Under the pieces are notes generated by a model. That model was not told the origin of the DNA. It was given only the letters and a program-made list of their open reading frames with translations, and made no database searches. This document shows, one piece after another, positions 24,877 to 40,111 of a stretch of 64,000 nucleotides of DNA (positions are counted from its first letter, which is position 1; each line of letters starts with the position of its first letter). The translations under genes and the position numbers were made by a program. Location: contig JXTB01000035.1 of NCBI GenBank assembly GCA_002914805.1, positions 1 through 64,000 on the forward strand, given 5' to 3'. Origin of the DNA: Parasponia andersonii (Eukaryota > Streptophyta > Magnoliopsida > Rosales > Cannabaceae).

Positions 24877-25754
24877 ATGGAGCTGAAGGAAATCTCTAAG
24901 TTATATCTGAAACTAAATCTGGACGACTCAGATGGACTGGTGGTTCGGACGAAGAGAGAGGTCTACAATGTGGGAAGAAACACATGGAGTAATGCTTGAT
25001 TTAGCAAGGTGTTAGGAAACAAAACGGCGAACCGGGATGGACTAGAGAACATGCTGAAAGTGGCATGGAAAGTTCCTCATAGTTTCACCGTGGAGCAACT
25101 CGGGATCAACAATATTTTCATGTTCCACTTTGGATCAACCACCGACTGACAAAGAGTGCCAGCGGGAGGTCCGTGGGTTTTCGACAAACAAATTATTTCT
25201 TCGGTGAAACCAAAATGCATCGGTGACATTAGTACGATGAACTTCGTGTGGGTGCCATTTTGGATTCACATCCTCAACATCCCAATCTCGTGTATGACCA
25301 AAAAATGTGTTAAATTCCTAGGAAGCATGCTAGGCATCCTGGAGGAAGTCGAAGTTTTCGATAGCAGGATAAAGATGAGGGTCTAGATTGATGTTACCAT
25401 CCCGCTAAGACGCAGAATCCGGGTCGCTTTGGAAGGTGTTGAAAAGAAGTTCCATTACTCTTACAGTACGAACAATTACCGGATTTCTGCTTCATATGTG
25501 GCATTATTAGGCATCGAATCAATAGAAGTGACAGTACAATAGAATTGGGACCTACTGCTATTATGTACGGCAACTGGTTAAAAGCCCAAACCCCCTTAAC
25601 CCGTATGAAAGAGAGAGCACCCAAAGTAGAAAGAAGTCCAACTCAAATTTCTAAATCGTCCCGTTCAAAATCTATTACTGAATCAAGTTTCGATTCCGAT
25701 GGTGACTCCAGGTCGAAACATGATGACGACACAAGACATAAAGAAACCAGATAG
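24877..25754 (+). pseudogene. LINE ORF1 remnant (DUF4283, zinc-knuckle type)
   Basis: From the ATG at 24877 the frame reads as the plant LINE ORF1 family: an N-terminal part with WKVPHSFTVEQLGIN, then GGPWVFDKQII, FVWVPFWIHILNIP and FLGSMLG, hallmarks of DUF4283. In-frame stops occur after WSNA (near 25000), after GSTTD (near 25147) and after KMRV (25386). Further on, a shifted frame contains the CxxC-like start of a CCHC zinc knuckle (FCFICGIIRH, about 25484-25513) whose later ligands have been lost. A Ser/Lys-rich tail follows (25600-25754). ORF1 proteins of this type bind RNA in the LINE ribonucleoprotein. The remnant cannot make a full protein. A host gene derived from DUF4283 is less likely, given the flanking target duplication. 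Confidence 0.8.
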
Positions 25755-26179
25755 CAAGATGATAGTTCTGGAAGGCAAATCCAAGTGGCACCGAGCACAT
25801 CGGCATACAATTTTGATCAGAAATCCTTACCAGGAGTTTCGCGTCCAAACTCCGAGACTCACGAAGATCGCTCGACAGACACTGCAAAAGAGAGTAGCAT
25901 GCCGTTTACGAAGGCGAAACAGAATGAAGTATTATCAGACACAAATGGGCCCACACTCGACATCTTATCGACGGAAATAATGAGTGAACACACCGGCTGG
26001 CCTCATATCCCGGAAGTGTCCATGACTAGAGTAGACATAGATCCAACGGACAACAATAATGGAAGTCCCATTATATCGAAATTGGATCCTATAAATGGGG
26101 CACGCACTATGTATCTACCGGCGGAATTAACAGAGAGGGAGCAACTTGACACCACTGTCGAGGACGTAGAAGCAGACGA

Positions 26180-26737
26180 GTGTTTATTAGGAATGTTCCA
26201 CTTACTCACTCGCTCGGCCTTTGAACGGTGTAGTGTCATCCTTAGGTATATTTGGAATGATAGAAATCAAGTCGGTCATGGTGGTAGCTCTAAGTTGGCA
26301 GTTCTCCAAATCTCCTTCGTGAATGTTTTTTTGGCCGAATACCAAACTCCTCGAACCTGGTCCCTTTGTAGTCAGTCGATCCTCTGATCTCCCTCAGAAA
26401 CATCATGGTCGCATCCCCTTTTCAACTAATACAAACTAAACACGGACACCACTGTCATAGAAGGAGATTACATATAGGTGTGGGAGCAGTTATTCGTAAC
26501 CATGGTGGGCAGGTTATTGTGGCCATGTCTAAGAAAATCCTTGGCCATTTTAGTGTCGAAGATGCGGAACTGCTTGCAGTTCGTTTAGGTCTTCTCCTCG
26601 CAGGTCAAGTTGGCATTCTAATCTCTCTTTTCGAATGTGATGCCCTGAGAGTGGTGCCAGGTTTGACATCAAGTGCTCCCTCGCCCTCTCTTGCTCCTAT
26701 TTATCTATATATTAAGTCTCTTTGTAAGTCGGACTAA
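26180..26737 (+). pseudogene. LINE 3' RNase H-like domain remnant
   Basis: The region begins with a conserved plant LINE linker, RYIWNDRNQVGHGG (about 26246-26287), followed in another frame by GVGAVIRNHGGQVIVAMSKK, VEDAELLAVRLGLLLA and FECDALRVV. These match the RNase H-like RVT_3 domain found at the C-terminus of many plant LINEs and gypsy elements. The conserved acidic positions in EDAELLA and ECDAL are present, but the domain is truncated after LTSS and a frame change separates it from the upstream linker. It would have degraded template RNA during reverse transcription in an intact element. Confidence 0.75.
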
Positions 26738-26922
26738 TCTTGGAACTTGTCTTTTTTTCCCCATAAATGGGAACAAAGTGACTCATTGTCTAGCTCAATT
26801 GACTCTTTAACATTCCCAGTGATAGGATCTGGACTGATTGTATACCTCTGGTAATTTCGTCGTTTGCTCTGAATGATTTATCTGTTTAATATGAGTCATT
26901 TCCATTCAAAAACTAATAATAA

Positions 26923-26936
26923 TAAGCCCAGCTACA
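26923..26936. repeat. Right target-site duplication of the LINE
   Basis: TAAGCCCAGCTACA is identical to 24677-24690 and directly follows the (AAT)n tail. Confidence 0.9.
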
Positions 26937-26969
26937 TTTTTTTGTAAAAATAATTAATTAATATAAATA

Positions 26970-27295
26970 ATATAGGGATGATTACATATTTATCCTCTAT
27001 ACTTTGCATATATTCTTAGATTTGCTATGCATTTCACCTAAACGAAACATTTATACACTTATATTTGTAAATGGTGGTAAATGAATGCCTTCTGACATTT
27101 TTACGGTGATAACTGTAAATTGATTATCCACAATATATATATGTCATAAATTTCACACTGATAATTAGTAAATGTATCCCCTCTGATACGTCTCTGAATA
27201 GTTATTAATATTATTGAATTATTGTGTTTCTATTTACAAAATAAGGATCAATTGGAAAATATGTGCAAATATAGGGATATAATAACAAAGTAATT
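26970..27295. repeat. Possible degenerate MITE upstream of CKX7
   Basis: The left part has TAGGGATGATTACATATTTA and CTTTGCATATATTC. The right part, read on the opposite strand, gives AATTACTTTGTTATTATATC and TTTGCACATATTTTCC. These form imperfect inverted ends around AT-rich non-coding DNA. No clear target duplication was found, so this is only a suggestion. The segment lies 0.6-0.9 kb upstream of the CKX7 start codon. Confidence 0.35.
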
Positions 27296-27702
27296 AACAA
27301 ATATCACCCCACTGTTTATTACTATTTATTTTAAATAAATACTCTTTATTTCCACAAGAGGCATGAAAGAGGTCACAGTCGGAGACTTACAGAGAGTAAC
27401 TCTCCACGGTACAAAATGGCGAAAATTCAAAAATATGTATTTTCCATTAATCTTTCTCCTGTACACGTACGTGGAATGGAAGTGGCAGACAGAGGATGTC
27501 CATGGGATTCAAAACGTCAAACAGGATATTAAAGGTAAGGTGTGAGCGACGTCATTATTTTCTCCAAAATTTTTTAAAATTATTTTAAAAAATCTGATTA
27601 TTTTAAACCATTTATTTTTCAACACAAAATAAAATAATGACAAGCAATAATAAATTAATAAGGACAGGCAAATATACTAAACCAAATAACCAAAATCAAC
27701 AG

Positions 27703-27712
27703 CTATTTAAAG
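27703..27712 (+). promoter_or_regulatory. Candidate TATA box of the CKX7 gene
   Basis: CTATTTAAAG lies about 153 bases upstream of the start codon and is followed by a GA-rich leader (about 27735-27770) typical of plant 5' untranslated regions. No upstream ATG-initiated frame of note separates it from the gene. The transcription start is not visible from sequence. Confidence 0.45.
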
Positions 27713-27837
27713 CCTTAAAACTCCAAACCATAAACGAGGGAAAGAAAGAAAAGAAAAAAGAGAGTGAGTGCGGCCTTAGTCTTACAACCCAGAAGACGAC
27801 CCAACCAAACAGAGCTTTAATTTTCCGGCCAAATTGA

Positions 27838-32311
<4,474 letters not shown>

Positions 32312-34498
32312 AGAAGGGTTCCATTATGTAATACTGTAACATGGCAATATGTATGTGTTATACTTTCCATTAGTGGGTCGGTCCAAGTGTTATCGATCAA
32401 TTGACCCGGGAAAAAAAAAAGAGTTGGAGCAATATGTAAAGGAAAATATTTGGAGCCAAAAATTTTGATCGTTTCTTAGTAAAGGCCACCCAATTACACA
32501 ATCTAGTCATCCACCCTTCCCCTAAAAAAAGTCAATGACTTGACTATTATATCATTTTCTTGGAGTGAATGGAAAACCAAGCCATGATTAATCTCTCTCT
32601 AGTAAGTAATTAGGTTACAATGGTCCTAATCCATGATGTTGATAAATGGCAAAGTGTAATTGGTTCAAAGTCCTTATCACGGTATTATGGTATACATAAA
32701 TAATGCAACTATACCTAGTGCTCAAGTGCTCATCAACCAATCTTCTTTTGCTTTTTATTGCCCTTTTCCTTTTCATTTGTTTTTTTCCCTTTATACGAAC
32801 ACATATAGGCCAACTTAAAAGTCCATAATTAATTTAGGCCGTCCATAGGATCGATGTCTTATCCAAGCTAATCTTAACTGGCTTTGATGTTTCAGTTCGA
32901 GATTATTTGACTTCAACTTGGTAATGGCCAGTTCTCTCTTTTCAAGCGTAAAAAGTAGATCTATATATTCATAAAAGTGAAGCCAATTAGGCATGGAGTT
33001 AGGTATCAGATTCTCTTTTCATACCAAAAGATGACCAATTTAACAAGATAGAAAAAAAGAAATAAATAAGAATGCATAAATAAGTAAAAGCTCTCATTTT
33101 GATTTGAACCTTTGATGATTTAATTTTTTACCTCGGGCATCGTTTGTTTTTTGTTTGGTCCCCCAATCCAACCAAAAACGAAATCAAATCTACTTGGTTT
33201 CTTCGTCTTTTTCAGTTTTCTTTTTTTTAAAAAAAAAAATAGCTATTATTAAGCTTCTCCTTTTCCTTTTCTTTTTCACCTGTTGTGAAAAGCAGAGAAA
33301 AGTTACAACTGTGTGGGGCCCGAACTCGAGCTTTGAAAAGGCAATTATAAGATCATGATTTCTTGTAAGGTGCACCGACCCAATGGGAGAGCGTTTCGTC
33401 GTTTAATCCCATGCAGAAGCATCCTATACGTCTTCGGTAAACGTGTCATGCACGAACGTGTTTTAACCCACTCTTTTTCATCTCACCATTTTTTTTCCTC
33501 ACTTTCTTTTTTTGGGAAAAAAGAAAAAGGATTTTCTGGCGGTAAATATTTTTCCTAGTTTTTATGATCCACAACAGTATACATCTTTAAAATAATGTAC
33601 ATGATTGATGATATTTATTTATTGGATTAGAAAATAAAATCATAGTTTCACATATTAATTTCGGGACGTACGTATTACGAATTTACGTACATGTTATAAA
33701 GAAAGATTTGATTACACATCTTTACATAACAGCTTATAATCGGTAGCTAGAAATTTAAATTGGGTTCACGTCATGATTGTACCAATACGAGTATTAATAA
33801 GAAATAGTCTTTTTTTTTTAAGATTAATTTAAAAAATAGACTTTTTTTTTACATCTATTTAATAAATGACTATTCTATAATTTTACTTTGATAAATAAGT
33901 TATTTTTAGTTGATCTATTTTTAATAAAGTAAATCAATTTTTTGAAAAATAAATTAATATATTTTGATATATTAAATATGAAAACGATGATTTTTAAATA
34001 ATTTTCAAAATTTAGCTAATTTTGGAAAAAATCCAAACGAATAATTTCAACGAAATCTTTCAATTTCTTATTTTACTATGTTTAACTTTATAATTCCTCT
34101 ATCCGTAGAGTACATCGAATGTACATATGGCTATAAGGGAGTTTCTGCCGTTCGTGTTAACAGCTACTTTAGGGAGGAATATTTTTATGTGGTGCTAACC
34201 ATTTAATAATTATCTTTATAGCTCCAGAATATTTCAATTTATGCTCCTACCAATTATCTGGATATACCAAGAAAGATGCATGGTCTAATAAGACTACTAC
34301 AAAATATTTACTCATGGGTAGGGCAAATTCTTTTTTAACGATGTTTGAAAATGACTATTTTGCAAATTATGATCCGAAATTTGACCATTAAGCTAAAAAA
34401 TCCTTCTAATATCTAGTATTTTTTAATTTGGACTTATTTGCATCGGCCGATTTTAATCAAATTCTCGAGTCACCAGTTGAACTTTTTATATAAATTAA
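32312..34498. other. CKX7 downstream region and intergenic DNA
   Basis: This contains the 3' untranslated region of CKX7 and about 2 kb of AT-rich spacer. No canonical AATAAA stands out close to the stop codon. Open frames near 33155-33558 come from poly-A/poly-T-rich DNA and are not supported. No RNA gene was seen. Confidence 0.5.
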
Positions 34499-34855
34499 GG
34501 GATATTATCACTTTTATAACCTGTATTTTGATACTTTATTCAAATTATACCTTCTGTTTTAGTTATTATAGATATTGATCTTTAGATTTGAAATTTGTTA
34601 CAAATTTATATCTTGACATCAATTTAGTGCAGTTAATTTACCAAGTTTTCGTTTAAAAAATTAAAAATAAACCATATAAAAACTTATCTGAGAATAAGTT
34701 TATTAAATCATCTTGGTAAATTAATTACTCTAAATTAGCGTCAAAGTACAAATTCGTAACTGATTTCAAATTTAAAGGTCAGTGTTAATAATAATTAAAA
34801 CAGAAAATATAAACCGAACAAAATATCAAAATACAGGTGTTAAAATGACTAGCCC
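34499..34855. mobile_element. Mutator-type MITE with 9-bp target duplication
   Basis: The 357-bp element folds back almost entirely on itself, with arms of about 150-165 bases. For example, CCTGTATTTTGATA occurs at 34521 and inverted at 34824, and TTAATTTACCAAG occurs on the left with its complement on the right. The exact 9-bp ATAAATTAA flanks both ends (34490-34498 and 34856-34864). Long terminal inverted repeats plus a 9-bp duplication are characteristic of Mutator-like elements. It is non-coding and therefore would depend on a transposase from elsewhere. Confidence 0.8.
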
Positions 34856-34864
34856 ATAAATTAA

Positions 34865-35419
34865 TAAGAAGTCTTGTTTATATGATGGATTCCATTTTTC
34901 TCATAAAGCCTTGTTTATATAGTTTTGTTCTATTCTTCAATATCTCTAGATAAATTATATGTAGATGTCACTAAATTTGATTATAATTTACAGTCCATTG
35001 AAGGTCATTAGGCTACGGTCTATATATATATATATATGGATGACTTCTCAATGGTTTTAATTTTTTGTGACTATGAATGGGTACTAAAAAAATAGTGATA
35101 GCATTAAATTTTTTTAATTTTGATAAATAGCATTAATATTTTTTTGACCAATTATCAAACTAATCATCACTATAAGATATAGATCTAACGGTTTAAACCA
35201 TTGTAATCATAAGTAAATATTATTGTAATCATTTAAACCAAACTCATATGTCCATATATATATATTATATTTTTTAAAAATATATGCTAAAAAGTTATAC
35301 TGTTATCTTAGAACTGCAAATATGCTAAAAAGTTATATTGTTATCTTAGAACTGCTATGTATGAAAGCCTTTGAGTAACTAAGAATTAAATGAAGCAAAA
35401 CGTAAATGTACCTATTCTA
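34865..35419. other. Intergenic DNA with an imperfect inverted repeat
   Basis: AT-rich spacer between the MITE and the SINE. It holds (TA)n tracts at 35020-35036 and 35253-35270 that bracket an imperfect inverted repeat (CAATGGTTTTAA against TTAAACCATTG), perhaps another small element inserted in a TA tract. A 38-base stretch containing TGCTAAAAAGTTATA is duplicated at about 35284 and 35322. No gene is seen. Confidence 0.5.
35407..35419. repeat. Left target-site duplication of the SINE
   Basis: TGTACCTATTCTA is repeated exactly at 35727-35739. Confidence 0.9.
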
Positions 35420-35726
35420 TTTTTTAGAGGGGCTTGCTAAAATTTGATGAGGTTGATCGTACATACTACATAATACCTTGGGCATTACAGCCCTACCCCT
35501 CGAGAGAGAAGGGCATCACCTCAACCCCACCGAGTGTTTCTTACTCTGCACGTAGGGATGTAGAACTCTACATCGAGTAGTGTGTTGGCGTTCAAGGCCC
35601 ATAAGAGGGCTACCCATTACCCGAACTCCTAACCATGAACTTATCCCCATAAGAGGGCCACCTATTACTCGAACTCATGAACTTATCCACAGTATGCCTT
35701 ACCACTAGGTCACCCCACTCACTAGT
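35420..35726 (-). mobile_element. tRNA-derived SINE with 13-bp target duplication
   Basis: On the - strand the 307-bp element begins near 35726 with GGGGTGACCTAGTGGTAAGG, which contains a pol III A-box (TGACCTAGTGGT). A B-box-like GAGTTCGAGTA follows about 30 bases further. It ends in a short A tract (35420-35425 on the + strand as T). The exact 13-bp TGTACCTATTCTA on both sides proves a retroposition-type insertion. The head section including the B-box is partly duplicated: two related blocks lie at about 35599-35647 and 35646-35688. It is non-coding and mobilised by a LINE reverse transcriptase. It should not be read as a tRNA gene, since no cloverleaf closes. Confidence 0.85.
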
Positions 35727-35739
35727 TGTACCTATTCTA
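35727..35739. repeat. Right target-site duplication of the SINE
   Basis: TGTACCTATTCTA is identical to 35407-35419. Confidence 0.9.
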
Positions 35740-35929
35740 GTTGTTTTTCCTATATATATATAGTAGAGTTTTCTTATCCCCTGATGATCAAAATTTATTG
35801 TACTAAATTTAAAAGTTTTAAAAACAAATGCTTGTATTTAGTTTTTATTGGAATTCATTTCAATGTATTTAATTGTTATAATATATTTTTATGTAAAACG
35901 TTTTAATGACATTAAATAGCATGATTTTT

Positions 35930-36665
35930 AATTTTTCTGCAAAGAATACCTTAAATTTTAAATTTCTGCAAAATAATACCATAGTTTTTAGATTTCTACA
36001 AAATAATATCATAGCTTTTTATATTTCTACAAAATAATACTTTGACTTTTAAATTTCTGCAAAATAATATCCTCACTTTTGTCTTCCGCAGATTAATACC
36101 CTAACATTTGAAATTCCTATAAATTTGTAACCCTAATGCCCAATTAGTTAATTTTATTAATAAAAATATGGTAGTAGCCATTATCAACTTAATTAAACTT
36201 GGTAAATAATAATCAAATTTCTAAAAAATATTTGTAGTTAGCATATTTAACTATTCATTTAAAAAAGAAAAGTAAAAAATTAGAAAGAGAGGTAAAAATG
36301 GTTGATTGTAAAAAAAATAACATGAGATGTAAAATAAATAATTTGTGTTTTTTTAGCAATTAACCAAAAAAAAAATTATAAAATAATTTCTGTAACATAC
36401 TAATATCTAAATGTTTTTAATAAGTTAATGAGAATTATTTGTATTTTTTAATTTGCTCATAGTATAAATTTACAAAAAATAAAAAATAAAAGTTAAGGGT
36501 ACTAATTTGCAAAAATTATAAATATTAGTGTATAAATTTGAAAAATTCAAAAATGAGGGTACTAATTTGTAGAATTTTAAAAGTGAGGTTCGTAATTTGC
36601 AAAAGTTCAAAATATAGCGGTTTTTTTGCAAAAAATCAAATTTGAGGGTATTTTTACATAATTAA
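35930..36665. repeat. Fold-back of tandem ~33-bp units
   Basis: The left part (35930-36130) holds about six tandem units of roughly 33 bases with the core TTTCTGCAAAATAATACC. The right part (36460-36660) holds about five units of the inverse type, such as GAGGGTACTAATTTGCA. The two arrays are reverse complements of each other, separated by about 330 bases of AT-rich DNA. Terminal inverted repeats made of tandem units occur in some Mutator-like and fold-back elements. The outer ends and target duplication were not resolved. Confidence 0.6.
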
Positions 36666-37045
36666 CCCTTTTTCAATAAAAAGCATTTATTATATTTTTA
36701 AATTAATAGACATTTACTTGATAATAGTAATTAGAATGAGTTGGAGAAAAAAGGAATGAGAATAAAAAAGATGAGAAATGGGATCATTATTTCCCTTTGT
36801 TTACTGAAATTTTATGAATCAGAATAAAAATTATTAAGAACCCTATTGATGTGTTTATCTTAAGCCAAGAATAGGAATTAGAATATTTTTAGGTAACTAA
36901 ATTACCATTATGGGTAACATATTTAAATAGAAAATGTTTTTATTGGAGACAAAATGGTATATTGAAAATTTAATAAAAATAAAAACTAAAAATGAATGAC
37001 TAAATGTAGTAATGTCTTTCCTTAGGAGGTTGGGTGGGGCACCCC
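36666..37045. other. Intergenic, no gene seen
   Basis: AT-rich DNA with GAATGAG/GAATAAAAA motifs that resemble the body of the MITE at 24290-24661, but with no ends that could be matched. Confidence 0.4.
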
Positions 37046-37216
37046 GTTTTCTCATTTCTAAATTTGAATAAACGGCTCAACACGATTGATTACCATACAA
37101 GTGATTCTAATTATTATTGAAGTTCAGTTACACGTTTTCTCATTTCTAAATTTGAATAAACGACTCAACATGATTGATTACCATACATGTGATTATAATT
37201 ATTATTGAAGTTCAGT
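37046..37216. repeat. 88-bp tandem duplication cut by the CACTA element
   Basis: A unit of 88 bases beginning GTTTTCTCATTTCTAAATTT and ending AGTTCAGTTACAC is at 37046-37133. A second copy starts at 37134 and runs to AGT at 37216, where the CACTA element begins. The two copies differ at only a handful of positions. Confidence 0.8.
37214..37216. repeat. Left target duplication (AGT) of the CACTA element
   Basis: AGT is repeated at 42829-42831, the 3-bp duplication typical of CACTA elements. Confidence 0.75.
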
Positions 37217-37239
37217 TACTACAAGAAACTTTACCTTTA

Positions 37240-38160
37240 TCGATGCAATAAAAATACCACGCCGGCCAAAGTATATTTTACCGACACATAGAATTGAAAT
37301 GCATCGGTATAGGTCCCTTAAAAAAATTTAGTTGAATGTACTTTTCTCGGCGAACTGCACGTCGGTACATGCCCCCCAAAAAACATTACCTGCGAAATGT
37401 GAATTTTGGGCGCATATTTTTGTGAGATAAAATTTTAAATATATTTGCCGATGCATGATTGATTTGCGTCCGCAAAAGGGTTGCCATCCAAAAAAAAAAA
37501 CCCCCCTGCCAAATGTGAATTTTGGGCACTATTTTTTCAAAATAAAATTTTAAGAACATTTGCCGATGCATTATTAATTTTGTGTCAGTAAAGGGTTGCC
37601 CTCCAAAAAAAAAATCCTCCACCAAATGTGAATTTTGGGTGCTATTTTTTCAAAATAAAATTTTAAGAACATTTACTAGTACATTATTAATTTTGCGTCA
37701 GCAAAGAGTTGCCCACTAAAAAAATTACCCGCGAAATGTGAATTTTGGACGCGTCTATTTTTTTGAGATAAAATTTCAAATACATTTGCCGACATATTTT
37801 TAGTTTTGCATCGGCAAAAGGGGTACCACTAAAAATATTAGGAGTGAATGCTGAATTTTGGGCGCTTATTTTTTTGATAAAATTTGAAATATATTTGCTG
37901 ATAAATTGTTGATTTTACATCGGCAAAAGATTGGCCCCAAAAACATTACTCACAAAAGGCGAATTTTTGGCGCCTATTTTTTTTAGATTAATTTGTAAAT
38001 ATATTTTCCGACGCACTTTTGCATCAGCAAAAGTGCTAAGTATTTTTAGTTTTTAATATATATACATTTGCTAATGACTTATGTGTCAGCAAAGGCTGAG
38101 CATTTTTATCTTTTTTTATACATTTGCCAATGCTCTTTTGCGTCGATAAAATATGATTAT
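37240..38160. repeat. Left subterminal repeat array of the CACTA element
   Basis: Repeated motifs TGCCGATGCATTATTAATTT and GCGTCAGCAAAGxGTTGCC recur about every 100-120 bases, each followed by a GCGAAATGTGAATTTTGGGC-like segment. About eight larger units can be followed. Such arrays bind TNPA-type proteins in En/Spm elements. Confidence 0.75.
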
Positions 38161-38349
38161 TTATATTCTTCGTTATGATTCATTGATTAATACTCGCATT
38201 GTTCCAACATCTAAAAGAATAGTTAATGGAGTATGAATGATATTGGAATTGATTATTAAGAATGAGATGGTAACGAAAAATTATTCCCAATTCACTCTGT
38301 TGTCATTTTTATATCAATACCTCTCTTCCATACCCACATTCCCTCCACA

Positions 38350-39130
38350 TTGGAATTTGTTAATGGTTAATGATTACTGATTATTGATTACTGGTTACCA
38401 GTTACCAATTTAAAATTGGTTACTAATTACTAGTTATCAATTCCACTAGTTACCAATTTAAAATTGGTTACTGGTTACCATGTATCAATTTGGAATTGGT
38501 CACTAGTTACCAATTACCATATCTGCTAGTTACCGACTACTAATTTGGGTTCCTAGTTCATCTATTTTGTTTTTAAATTTTTTCCCTTTTCTTTTTTCTT
38601 TCTTTTTCATTGAGCCACTGAAACATTTTTTTGTTTCTTTTTTTTTTTGAGCTATTATCTTTTTCTTTTCCTTTTTTTACCATATACCAATATCCGATAT
38701 AGTTACTAGTTACCAATAATTGGTTATTTTGGTTTTTATTAGATTGATTACTAATTATTGATTACAAATGACTAATTTTATTACTAGTAATTGTAGTTAC
38801 CAGTTACTAATTTGCTTATTAGTTTACAAATTAGTGGGCAGTTACAAAAAGTAGTGACTTGTTACCACTTTGGATTCTAGTTTCTAGTTACCATTTTGGT
38901 TATTAGTTTCTAGTTCTAAATTATAATTTATAGTTAGCATATTCATTTTGGTTACTAATTTCTGATTTTTCATTACAACAACCAATTTGGTTACTAATTT
39001 AATGGTTATCAATTTAGTTATTGATTACCACCTTATATACTAGTCTATGATTTATGGTTACTGACATCATTTTGGAAATGACTTCTGGTTACCATTACTA
39101 GCTTGGTTATTAGAATTTAGTTTTTGATTA
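38350..39130. repeat. Degenerate GGTTACTAGTTACCAATT minisatellite
   Basis: Almost 800 bases are built from variants of TTACTAGTTACCAATTT and its near-palindromic partner AAATTGGTTACTAGTTAC, interrupted near 38570-38690 by a T-rich stretch. The unit is partly self-complementary. The same motif reappears once at about 39490-39515. It lies inside the CACTA element between the left subterminal array and the captured gene fragment and is non-coding. Confidence 0.75.
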
Positions 39131-40111
39131 TCACTATTTGTTCTTAATTTTAATGGCTTCCCACAACCATTTGGATGACGCAAGTCTTTATCCCTTACCC
39201 AAAATACTAGTAATTTTAGTACAGAGGATTGCCACAGAAAAATTCCGACAACGGAGCTAAAGAAGATGGGGACTGGAGCTCAAGAATGATTTAGAACGAA
39301 CAAATTAGAAGGGAAAGTGGCATTTTTCTAATAAATACCGTACGAGATTATATAAAGGAGATAGGCACCGTATATTTGTTTTTTTTCCTTAAACTGCCGT
39401 GTTCTCCCTAATTTCCCCTTGATCTAATCATCAATAACTAGTTATTTTCTCATATTGCATCTCCATCAGTACCGCGTCACTTTGTTTACAAATAACTAGT
39501 AATTGGTAACCAGTAACTAATAAATTTTTTAAAAATAATATTTTTCTAAATCTATTTTAAAAAATGGTATTTTCTTAAAACAAATTGGTACAGAAATTAG
39601 AAAAAACTATTACCCACTGTATTTTTAAAATTCTTTTTTAGAAATAGCGTGTATGATATAATTTTCTCTAAACAAAATCATTTTGGCCTAAATTAATTTT
39701 ATTCATGTTATTTAAAAAAAAAATCCTATTCTTGTTATTTTCTCTTTTAGTAACCCATTTGTTTTGGCCCAAATAATAATTAATGGGATTATGGGACTAA
39801 GACTAATGGGACTAATTTGGAGCAAAAAAACAAAAACAAAAAAAAGAAAAAAGAAAAAACAGTAACGTGACTAACCCTAGCACTACATTTACTTTTTTGA
39901 CTCTCAATTCACACACACAAAGGAGTGCGCCTCCCTCCCCTCGTCGCCTCTCCAACCTCTTCTCTCATCATTCAGGCATATGGCCCACCAGAACCAACAT
40001 GCCAAGCAACTTCGGCGAACTCAGAGCAATGTCACTCCCATCCAATCTTGTTTCGCATAGGTTGAAAGAGAACCCCATGTTGGGTTGGGCGAACCCTGGA
40101 AGCCAATTACG

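Larger units (their letters stand above)
24691..26922 (+). mobile_element. Internally deleted L1-type LINE with 14-bp target duplication
   Basis: The copy is 2232 bp, far shorter than a full plant LINE (usually 5-7 kb). It keeps the 5' part with ORF1 (DUF4283 and a zinc-knuckle remnant) and the 3' part with a plant RNase H-like domain. The endonuclease and reverse transcriptase between them are missing. It ends in an (AAT)n-type tail, and both sides carry the identical 14-bp TAAGCCCAGCTACA. Because the duplication is perfect, the element most likely inserted in this shortened form or lost its middle later without disturbing the ends. It stands 29 bp beyond a MITE and about 0.9 kb upstream of the CKX7 gene, in the same orientation. 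Confidence 0.85.

Noticed and set aside
35660-35726. Possible tRNA gene from A-box and B-box motifs
   Set aside because: No cloverleaf or acceptor stem closes. The boxes belong to a SINE with target duplications on both sides.
37240-38160. Regularly spaced repeats resembling a CRISPR-like array
   Set aside because: Units are degenerate, occur in both orientations at the other end and belong to CACTA subterminal arrays in a plant genome.
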